Part shown: positions 1 to 8,100 of the stretch, piece by piece | Layout: each line of letters begins with the position of its first letter | How positions within the stretch are numbered: the stretch's first letter is position 1 | Origin: Truepera sp. | Lineage (GTDB): Bacteria > Deinococcota > Deinococci > Deinococcales > Trueperaceae | Assembly: GCA_032027045.1 (NCBI GenBank) | Contig: JAVSMU010000001.1 | Coordinates: 1,872,039-1,936,038 of the forward strand | Direction: 5' to 3' | Length of the DNA: 64,000 nucleotides | The notes under the pieces: model-generated | The model's database searches: none | What the model was told of the DNA's origin: nothing | What the model saw: only the letters and a program-made list of their open reading frames with translations | Translations under genes and position numbers: made by a program

Positions 1-13
1 CGCTCGCTGGGGG

Positions 14-295
14 TCAGCGCTTCAACGCTCTGGACAAAAAATCGCGCTCCACCGTCAACTCCCCGATCTTCGCATGCAAATCCTTGATGACCGCCTCACC
101 ATCCAGCCGACTGTCAGCCGGGCTCTCGAACACGGCCACGGCGCCATCCAGCAACTGCCGCTTCCAGGCACTCACCTGATTAGCGTGCACGCCGTACTCG
201 CGGGCGATCTCAGCCGTGGTGCGCTCCTCACGCGCCGCCTCCAACGCCACCTTCGCCTTGAACGCAGGACTATGATTCCGACGCTTCCTCGACAC
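14..295 (-). CDS. IS3-family transposase OrfA (HTH subunit)
   Basis: A 93-residue protein that fits the first open frame of IS3-family elements. It has a charged N-terminus (SRKRRNHSPAFKAKVALEA), a helix-turn-helix (TTAEIAREYGVHANQVSAWK) and a coiled-coil-like C-terminus (IKDLHAKIGELTVERDFL) used for multimerisation. It starts at GTG (293-295) with a purine-rich GAGAGGTG upstream. In this family OrfA binds the IS ends, and the OrfAB fusion made by -1 frameshifting is the transposase. The -1 frame near the stop reads VEALTPSER, which resembles OrfB N-termini, so the element could be intact outside the window. Confidence 0.9.
   Translation of the reverse strand: MSRKRRNHSPAFKAKVALEAAREERTTAEIAREYGVHANQVSAWKRQLLDGAVAVFESPADSRLDGEAVIKDLHAKIGELTVERDFLSRALKR
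35..41 (-). promoter_or_regulatory. Candidate -1 frameshift heptamer in IS3 orfA
   Basis: On the minus strand the heptamer is T TTT TTG, in the correct register: zero-frame codons TTT-TTG re-pair as TTT-TTT after a -1 slip. It lies 18 nt before the orfA stop, and the shifted frame stays open to the window edge and reads OrfB-like residues. The family is known to make OrfAB this way; use of this exact heptamer is inferred. Confidence 0.55.
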
Positions 296-329
296 AACAA
301 CACCTCTCTCACGAGCCTACAGGCTCAAC

Positions 330-1268
330 CTAAGAAGGTGTCCAACTAATGGGGACCAGCGCTCCAATGGGGCTCGACTCCGCCAGCTCCTCAAGGGTCC
401 GCGTTCGAACTTGTATGTGCTCCAAGCTGGCGGTCGAGTCCACGACTATAGTAGTCAGCGCATCTGAGATCTCGGGAAGGGCTTCAGAAACTAACTTCGG
501 CTCCATCAGCTGACATAGTGTGCAGGTAGCATCAGTGAATACTAGCGTGGCTGGTAAGTTCGCTCCGATTCCTGTTTCGTCGAGAATCCACGCTGGCACC
601 ACGTCGCCAGCGAGTACAGCTGTTAACGCGGATGGGACGGAAGTGGACGTTGCACTAGATGTTTGCGAACACCCTGCTGCGATTTCAATTGCAGCTGATA
701 AGTCGTTACCGTGGCCTGGGTCAAATCCTAACCAGCCGCCTACAACCATATTAGAACTATCTACAGCTAGCACAGCAGGAGCCAAGCTGGTAGCTAGAGT
801 AGCTAGCCATTCTCCAAGTGTTTCCTCTGCAACGACGATGGACGTCTCTGGATCGCTATCCGCGAGGACAGTCGTTAGAGCCTGTGCAGATTCGAGTTGG
901 GTTTGGTTTGCTGGAATGACAATCAGGGAAACGTGCAGTCCATCCGTGCAGGCTTGTTGGACATCCGAGAGGGTCCTAGCAGCGATAGCAATAGGCACTA
1001 CACAGTAAGTACAATCTTCTCGATAAGCGACGGCTACAAATGGCCCTGAGAGTGGAGCCTCCACGACCTCTCCAAGAATTCTTCCTCGACCCGCACGATT
1101 AGTGTCGTCTCCTGCGCCACACGTTTCACAATCGCCTGAAGCCTGTACCTCACTACTTACTTCTTTAATAGGAGTAGAACCCTGGTCCCTGCCGAACGTG
1201 TAGATGATAAATGCAAAGCCGCCGATGAACATCAGGGCTAGAACTAAGAGCCACAATCTATTCACCAC
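330..1268 (-). CDS. Membrane-anchored tandem thioredoxin-like protein, C-terminus cut by IS3
   Basis: The product has one N-terminal membrane segment (LWLLVLALMFIGGFAFIIYTF) and then two thioredoxin-like halves, each with a CxxC: EDCTYCVVP in the first and DATCTLCQLM in the second. A third Cys pair (CETCG) sits in the linker after the membrane segment. The anchor suggests that the CxxC modules act outside the cytoplasm on disulfides; no substrate can be named. The last residues (SWTPS) are encoded by the IS3 end, so the natural C-terminus is lost. The start is uncertain: I chose a GTG (1266-1268) behind a G-rich stretch, but the frame is open to 1337. It lies 180 bp downstream of the permease gene on the same strand and may belong to the same transcript. 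Confidence 0.6.
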   Translation of the reverse strand: MVNRLWLLVLALMFIGGFAFIIYTFGRDQGSTPIKEVSSEVQASGDCETCGAGDDTNRAGRGRILGEVVEAPLSGPFVAVAYREDCTYCVVPIAIAARTLSDVQQACTDGLHVSLIVIPANQTQLESAQALTTVLADSDPETSIVVAEETLGEWLATLATSLAPAVLAVDSSNMVVGGWLGFDPGHGNDLSAAIEIAAGCSQTSSATSTSVPSALTAVLAGDVVPAWILDETGIGANLPATLVFTDATCTLCQLMEPKLVSEALPEISDALTTIVVDSTASLEHIQVRTRTLEELAESSPIGALVPISWTPS

Positions 1269-1449
1269 TACCCCCAATCGCCGGAGCAATCGGAGATCAC
1301 GACGAAGGGGGATGGCGCACCCAAAGCTCTCGGGCAATGCTTTGCTTAAGTCAAGACTCTAGCAAAATACTTCGGACAACACCATGCTTTTGTGACCTGA
1401 GCTGCCCTTCAGCATAACCTTCTATGCCTCGCAACAGTTTTCACGATTG

Positions 1450-3789
1450 TCACTCACTTCGCAACACGCTCCAAGGGCTAAAGCGACTCAGCGCCACAAT
1501 TGGAAAGATGACGGCGACTAGGCCGACGCCAAGCGCAACGAGAAACGCTAACAGCGTGGGCAAGATTGGAATCGTGAACTCCCAGGGCGCCAACGTCGCT
1601 ACCCAGTAACTCACTCCAAGCGCGACAACAACTCCTACAACAGCCGCTGCCGAGGAGATCCGTAGTGCAGCCACGATAGAGTCGGCAGCAATGCGTGCAA
1701 TAGGAGCTCCGAGCGCACGCTTAAGGGCATGCTCAGGCCTGCTCCGGAGCAACCGAACAGAAACGATTGTGGCTAGTCCTACGCCACCTATGACGAATGA
1801 AAGCCATGCGATTGCACGCCACGCTGTCGCCACATTCGCCATAGTTGAGCGAGCCATGCTAAGGTCGCCCGCCGGTTCGTGTACAACCGCAGGCGCGTAC
1901 GCAGCTCCGTGACGCTCGTCAATCACCTGGGCGATTGTCGCTATCACTTGGCTATGGTCCGTCCTCGCCTCAACGACCACATGGAAGTCGGTCACGAGTG
2001 AACCACCAATGGGCATTTCCTGATCGCGCAGCCTCACAATGACCGAGTCGTACAGGTCACCTATGGAGACAACCGGTTGACTCGCGTATATCCCTACCAC
2101 TTCGGCCTCGCCGCGGCTGGACGCTTCTCCGAAGCCCCCGGCACTTCCAAGCTGGAGATTCTGACCAACCACATCGGCGATAGCAACACCGGGAAACGCC
2201 AGTTCAGCTATATCAGGGCCGATGATCACCTCGGTTGGCTCCTCAGGCACTCGGCCAACGAGTAGCGGCCGTGGGAAGATATCGAAGAAGGCGCGATCCA
2301 CGTTGTAAGCCACCACAGGCGAAGTTCCTTCACCGCCGGCAAGTGGGGTGACCAAAGAGACACCTTCCGCGGTGGAAGCGGCGAACCCGGCTACCCCAGG
2401 CAGAGAAGCTATGGCCCTCGCGTCAATGGAATCCAAAGGGGGCGGGGGGTAGACGGACGTTCGTGCGCCGAGAATCGCGGTGCTGACTACAAGCCTGTCA
2501 CCACCAATCTCACTTAGGCGGTTCTGAAACCAGTCGAGAGTACCAACACCGATGGCTGAGGCCACTACGAGAGCAAGGGCTCCCGCAGCCATCCCCGTAA
2601 GCGCGATACCGTCCCAGACTGGCGGCGACAGCTGCTCACGCAACGCCTTGTAGATCGGCATCTTCAACGTCCACAATGCAGGAACTAAAGCGGCCACGAG
2701 AGAGATGAGCACCCCGCAACCTCCCGCGTATACTACCGCGGCGCCCGTGACTGTCACACCATCAACACCTGAGCCCACAAAACGTACCGCCAGAGGCAAC
2801 AGTGCCACGCCCACGGCAGTGCCGGCACCACCTACGATTAGACCGTCAATCACTACGCGCGCGGCCGCTCTGACGGCAGTAGCTCCGATCGCCCTGCTCA
2901 CGGCAAGTGACTTCGCTCTATCGACAGCTCTTAGACCTAGTGCGTTCGCCAAACTTCCGACTGTCGCGATTAGGGCGAGAATTACGATCCAGGCTGAACC
3001 ACGACCAAGCTCGTCAGCCACTTCGTTACGGAACACCGCCTGGCTACCGAGCCAAACGTCGGAGGCCACGACTTCGGTCGCCCGCGCTATGGGTAGACGC
3101 GCGACTGCCTCGCGTACGCTCCGAGCGGCTACGGCCTGCTGGCCTGGCTCGAAGCTGACGTAGGCCTGCGAATCGGCCGGCCTGAAGTCCTCACCGAACG
3201 TAGAGAGTGCCGAGGAGAATGGGTGCAATGCGGCCACGTCCAAGCGCTGGAACTCTCCTACCTGATCAGGGATCGGCTCGAGCACACCGACTATACGAAA
3301 CATCGATCCCCCGCCAGCGTCAACCAGTTCTCCTACTGCGTCCTTGGCACTACCGAAGAGTTCTGTAGCGATTACGGAACCGAGCACGGTGACGGGCAAG
3401 CCGATGACAGCGTCGCGTTCCTCGAGCGGCCGCCCCGCGGCAAGGTTTAGCCCCAACACCTCGAAGAGTTGCTCGGTTACCGGGACAAGCGTGACCCGAA
3501 CGTTGTTACCCAACTGCGTCGAGCTCCCACCTATATACGCCACACGCTCAACACCCGGCAAATCGGCGAGTGACATCGCCTCTTCGTAAGTAATGCCGTA
3601 ATCCTGGCCACGCTCCAAGACGAAACCTGGTTGAGGCGCAAAGCGAACGACCAAGACATTGGGCGCGAACTCGACAGCGAGGTCGTGGAGTTGCTGTTGC
3701 TGCCACTCCCTAACGCCAACAACAGCACCAAAAGCAGCTACGCCGATGGCGACCGACAGCACCGCTAACACGGTCTGCATCTTCTTCAC
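1450..3789 (-). CDS. Duplicated MacB/FtsX-type ABC transporter permease
   Basis: A 779-residue membrane protein built as two copies of the MacB-PCD plus FtsX arrangement. An N-terminal membrane helix (TVLAVLSVAIGVAAFGAVVG) is followed by a large extracytoplasmic domain, then helices (about residues 270-390). A second helix near 400 leads to a second extracytoplasmic domain, and the protein ends with a three-helix FtsX block. Such permeases pair with a separate ATPase to act on lipoproteins, peptides or drugs at the envelope; no ATPase gene is in view. It starts at GTG with a strong GGAGGTG six bases upstream. The 180-bp gap to the next minus-strand gene holds nothing recognisable. Confidence 0.8.
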   Translation of the reverse strand: MKKMQTVLAVLSVAIGVAAFGAVVGVREWQQQQLHDLAVEFAPNVLVVRFAPQPGFVLERGQDYGITYEEAMSLADLPGVERVAYIGGSSTQLGNNVRVTLVPVTEQLFEVLGLNLAAGRPLEERDAVIGLPVTVLGSVIATELFGSAKDAVGELVDAGGGSMFRIVGVLEPIPDQVGEFQRLDVAALHPFSSALSTFGEDFRPADSQAYVSFEPGQQAVAARSVREAVARLPIARATEVVASDVWLGSQAVFRNEVADELGRGSAWIVILALIATVGSLANALGLRAVDRAKSLAVSRAIGATAVRAAARVVIDGLIVGGAGTAVGVALLPLAVRFVGSGVDGVTVTGAAVVYAGGCGVLISLVAALVPALWTLKMPIYKALREQLSPPVWDGIALTGMAAGALALVVASAIGVGTLDWFQNRLSEIGGDRLVVSTAILGARTSVYPPPPLDSIDARAIASLPGVAGFAASTAEGVSLVTPLAGGEGTSPVVAYNVDRAFFDIFPRPLLVGRVPEEPTEVIIGPDIAELAFPGVAIADVVGQNLQLGSAGGFGEASSRGEAEVVGIYASQPVVSIGDLYDSVIVRLRDQEMPIGGSLVTDFHVVVEARTDHSQVIATIAQVIDERHGAAYAPAVVHEPAGDLSMARSTMANVATAWRAIAWLSFVIGGVGLATIVSVRLLRSRPEHALKRALGAPIARIAADSIVAALRISSAAAVVGVVVALGVSYWVATLAPWEFTIPILPTLLAFLVALGVGLVAVIFPIVALSRFSPWSVLRSE

Positions 3790-4311
3790 TCAGCACCTCC
3801 TATGTCGACAGGATATCGAAAATCTCAGGTTGACAAGGCAAACATCAAGGCTTCAATAGCAATCCGAGCCTCGAACTCCCGTCTTTCCGCAACGCGTTGC
3901 CGTTTCGTTAAGGCATCAGTAACTTGGCTATCAGGGGCAAAGCGACCGCGGACAAAATGCGACCTGTTGCGCGGATACTACAGGTACTAGAAATCGTCGC
4001 CTGTACTTAGAGCGTCCCAAGTCAATGAGGGGCGTCGCCACAATTCATGGTCCGAATCGAATCCGAGGCCAAAGATGGATAAGCAATCAACATGCACTGA
4101 GGAGTCCTGTTCCCCTGATCGTCCCGCCAAGTCCTATCGAATGCCTTAACCAATTCTGAGACAAAGCTCTCATCATTTTCTCACTTGAGGCAGTGAGGCG
4201 TCTTCAACTGCCAGCTTCAACTACGCCCACTCTCAAGTCGGCGCGAATCCTATTCTCAGTTCACTCTCAAATCAAACTACCCAACTCTCAGGTACAACTA
4301 CCCGCCTACAC

Positions 4312-4476
4312 ATGGTGCGGCGCGTGACGGCCGAGGGCCAAGCGTTCGTCGAGGCAGTAGAAGCAGATTCGGGCTGGAAGAAGTTCTTCAGTCGAGTTAC
4401 TCAGTTAGCCCAAGAGGGAGTCCGGGTCTCGATTCCAGTGCTCCTCGATTATGGCCTCCGCCAACTAAGTCGGTAG
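4312..4476 (+). pseudogene. DUF2513-like C-terminal relic (54 codons)
   Basis: The short frame begins MVRRVTAEGQAFVEAVEA and continues with GWKKFFSRV and IPVLLDYGLRQL. This resembles the C-terminal half of DUF2513 proteins, where an (I/L)T-x-x-GH-x-F-L-(E/D) segment is followed by a W-x-K helix. There is no clear ribosome-binding site. The frame stays open upstream into the TCTCA repeats without recognisable protein, so it is probably what remains of a longer gene. A strong terminator follows 35 bp after its stop, which supports a former transcription unit here. Confidence 0.4.
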
Positions 4477-4511
4477 CAGCCTCTTTAGCCACCGGTAGCA
4501 CCACCAACACT

Positions 4512-4550
4512 AGCCCGGCTGACACGTTAAGGGTCAGCCGGGCTTCTTCT
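4512..4550 (+). terminator. Rho-independent terminator
   Basis: A perfect 12-bp stem, AGCCCGGCTGAC (4512-4523) with GTCAGCCGGGCT (4533-4544), closes a 9-nt loop and is followed by TCTTCT. It lies just after the DUF2513-like relic on the same strand. Confidence 0.85.
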
Positions 4551-5157
4551 ATCAACTTTCTATCTAATCTCTTTCAGACTGCAAGATTCCGAGCCGCCTG
4601 CAGCCAATTGCACCGACTTGAGACAGACTGCAGGGACTTCTGAGAACCAACAGCTCCATCTCACGTTGTTCTCATTTCACCCTCTATGTTCTCAGTTATA
4701 ACTTCCCCTCTACAACAAACATACCTTGTTGGTTCCACTAATGGAAGACCGCGTACCGGCTATGCAACGCGCTGCTGTCGCACTTATGCTCTCAATTCTG
4801 AATACTCTGCACCAACGATTCTCATTACCTGTGCAGTTTTTGGGCGAGCCGGTTCAGCCTAAGATTCTCAGTGGCTGACTGTGAGACTGGTTCATTATCA
4901 GTAAAGTCCATCCAAACCCACGATTGCGGAAAAGGTAACCCTATCAAGAACAGGTCGGCTAATGCCCCACAACTGCATCAAAGCTAGTTGATCCCTCATC
5001 CACCAAAGGAGGGCGAGCCCCTCGCGACTAGCCGGCGCCAGTGTTAGGTGTAGCGCACCGCTACGGGTCTAGGGTCAAATCTTGCAGCCCTATCTGTTAC
5101 CAACTCGGGATCAGTCTCCTTTATCTCACATGAAACATCTTTCTGGGAGCTGGAGCC

Positions 5158-8100
5158 TCAATCATCTTCTTGCAAGGAGAATACGCTCATCGAAATTCTC
5201 TTCCCATCAAGTTCCCGTACAGTACGAGTTGTGAAAGAGTCGAACTCCCTAGTCAACTCAGCCACTCGCTCCTCATCAATACTAGAAATCTCCGATACAG
5301 CTACATTCCCCATCGAATGAATTGAAGTTCCGAAGCGGAGTCCTGCATCTTCGCTAAGAAGCCAGCGGTCATGAATTGGGGACTTTCCTTGCGGTCCATA
5401 CCCTGCCACACAGATGTCTATGTCAGGAATGGCCCCACCTGCCACATTGTTTCTCCAGTACGAACGATAGTAGCTCGCAATGTCACCAGAAACGCCCTTT
5501 TCCTTTTGATGGTACGCACTCGTAAGAACCTGAATATAGCAATCTGGGCGCTCTTCCAAGATGACGCTCAGCATGAAGAGCTCGTCGGGGCCAAAGTAGG
5601 GATCGGCAACTTTTAGGTAGGATCCGACCTTACTCCGGGCAAACTCGCGAACCTTTTCAATAACCTTTTCTCTCGAGCCAGGACCAGCAATCAATCCACC
5701 GCTCTTACCGATGACTCTCTTTGCCGCTTCTCTTGACCGTTCGCCACTTGCAATAGATACCCGGGCCACGCCTTGCACTAGGGTAGCTGCTACCTCGCAG
5801 CTACTAAGTGCACTTCTAAGTGGCTCGACCTTGCCAGATGGGCTCAGACTTTCATTCTGCACCGCCCACGCATAGACGCTTGCTACTCTATTCAATGCAG
5901 CCGAACCTGCCCTGCTTACATAAGGACTCGCCCTGTCAGAAGCGATTGGCCTCAGGATTCTCCCGTTGAGGTCAGCTAAGTGGCTATTAGCGATCTTCAC
6001 TACCTTCTTGATGGGTAGGTGGCCTGGATCAGCAGTCCTCCTCGAGTCGCTAAGATCATCCCGCGCCTTAGAAACTGCAATGTGCTCACCAAAACTGAAC
6101 GCTGTGCTTCTATTCCGTGCAGGGTCCCCATCCAATTGGGCCGCAAGGCGCTCAGCAAGACGTGGGCTAATCACGTGAGCTAAGTCAAGTATTGATCTTA
6201 GATGTGCGTCGACAGGTCCCGACACCCCGCGCTCAACCATTTCAATTGCGCTGGTTATGCAGGCCTGACTGATTTCAGAATCGGTTCGACGCGCCGCCTG
6301 TCCAACCGATTCGTAGCGGTCAAGCGCGTCCAAAACGCTACCAATTCTCGATGTCTCATCTCTGGCCTCTTTAAGTAACTCCTTCCGCAGCGCGGAGAGG
6401 CGATTGGGCATTACCTCTGCGAGCGAAGCCAGGACATAGGCACGGTCAGAGACGTTCGGAATGCTACGAGCACGGCTCGCGAGACTATCCCAGACGTGGC
6501 CTCCCGCCACCCTAAGGCCCGCTGCCATTCCGGCGATGAACACCGAGTAGCCCTCATGTTGGATTCCACCAGGGCTAGGAACCTTTTGCTCGGCAAGTAC
6601 TTCTATGCGTTCCGCCAGAGTGTGCCTCTGCTCTGCAGTAATAATCGGACCACCACGCAATTTCGTGGCAGACAGGCAGATTAGTCTTGCGTATCGCGCC
6701 ATTTGTTCGTCAGACGTGCTGTGTGAAAGCACAGACACAATCTGTAATGCGGTTGAGTAATCCAGGCGTATGAACTCTGGCGATCGCCAGGAAATTGGCT
6801 CACCTGGAGAAACTCGGTAGAAAAGGAATGAAGAGATGTCTTCAACGGCTTGGCCCCGTGCAAGCAGAGGCAATGACTCAAGTAGGTCAGTTGCTACTGC
6901 GTTGTGCGTAACGTAAAGAGCAGGGAGTATCGTGATAGTGCTAGCCACGTTCGCATATGGATCGTCACTCGGAAGCTTATGAAGATGGGGAATAATGTGC
7001 TCTTCGGCAATTGCGGATGCGAGGCCTTGGTCGTCTGCGCGGTAACAAGTAGTTACAAGCCTTGCCATAAGAGACAGTTTGTCCACCTGCGCAGAAACCA
7101 GTGAGACTAGTCCAATCACTTGCTCAAGGGCCTCTGCCGGGATTGCCTTTCTAGTTAAGAGCCCCTCGAAGGCACGGATGCTAATAGCGGCAAGCGTAAT
7201 AAGCGAGAACTGCGGAGCGGCCGCCGCCGTAGGATCCTCTCGCTGGAGTTCGTCAGACCCATCAAGAACCGCACGAGCGACATCTGGCGCGCACTTTGCT
7301 AAGGCTTTAGCTACAATGTAGCCAACTGCAATTCGTTCCGACGGAATAGCGATACTAGAAACTTTATCCGCAGCCCAATTCGCTACCTTTTGACTCGCGC
7401 CACTTCCGATTCTATGTAGTAACTGCGACGAGGCGGCTAGAGCTCTAGCGGCGAACCCCGGACGCTCCCAGCCCCGCATATCCTGAAATCGTCGAGGGAG
7501 TGCCAAATCAACGTCGCTAGGAAGTGGTCCGGGCCTGTCTGCCAGCTCTTCGAGTATGAGCATCGTTTCCCGTTGCCGCAATATGGCACTTGAAACTCGG
7601 TCCAAGACTCCCAGAATTTCTTCCAGGCTCAATCCCTTGTTGCTTCCCTCGAGAATCTGAGTTCCAATCTCCACAAAGCCAAGGTTGCGCCTATACTCAG
7701 TGTTGATTCTCTCAACGATTCCCACCGCCTTGGCAGAGTCGGCCCGAGCGAGGGCTTGCAGTGTGTTCCGCAGCAAATCAAAGTGATTCGCAGTTGAGTT
7801 GACGACTTCATCTACCGCCATCTCGAGGCGATGGGAGACCTCTCTTACGACAACCTGCAAGGGAATAGCCTCAAGGCGTCTACTCTCGAGCTGATCTAGG
7901 AGTGCTGCCAGAGTTAGGGCCAGACAGTGTGAGCGCGTCGGTACGTCATGCATACCGACTATGTCCCTCACTACCCTGCCAAGGCGGTCTACCGCATCGC
8001 GCGATAGGCCTGAGCCAGTCGGCACTTGATTCATTTCGACCTTGAATAGTGAAAGCTCTAGGCGCACTACGTCGGCAGTCTTGCTACGTTCCCTAGCGAT

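Larger units (their letters stand above)
1..344 (-). mobile_element. IS3-family element, partial (runs off the left edge)
   Basis: An OrfA reading frame lies 49 bp inside a probable IS end. Read on the minus strand, the end begins TGGACACCTTCTTAGG at position 344, and IS3-family termini usually start with TG. The coding sequence of the neighbouring minus-strand gene runs into this end and stops inside it, so 344/345 is a sensible insertion junction. OrfB and the other end lie outside the window, so target duplication cannot be checked. Confidence 0.7.
3823..5128 (+). repeat. Dispersed TCTCA motif array in a low-GC gap
   Basis: The gap 3790-5157 holds 14 plus-strand copies of TCTCA, most as TTCTCA or CTCTCA, starting at 3823, 4168, 4179, 4231, 4254, 4265, 4286, 4659, 4670, 4690, 4790, 4820, 4866 and 5124. 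About one would be expected by chance. Many intervals are near multiples of the helical turn (11, 11, 21, 11, 20, 100, 30 bp). Only four reverse copies (TGAGA) occur. At 4264-4305 two 21-bp units sit in tandem, CTCTCA-N5-AACTACCC-like, and a related unit begins at 4689. The function is unknown; operator array or transposon end are both possible. Confidence 0.6.

Noticed and set aside
5030-5110. A possible tRNA fragment near GGGTCAAATC
   Set aside because: No matching stem for the T-arm and no acceptor stem; likely chance.
3823-5128. A CRISPR array in the repeat-rich gap
   Set aside because: The repeated word is only 5-6 bases, spacings vary widely, and there are no cas genes; no CRISPR array is seen anywhere in the window.
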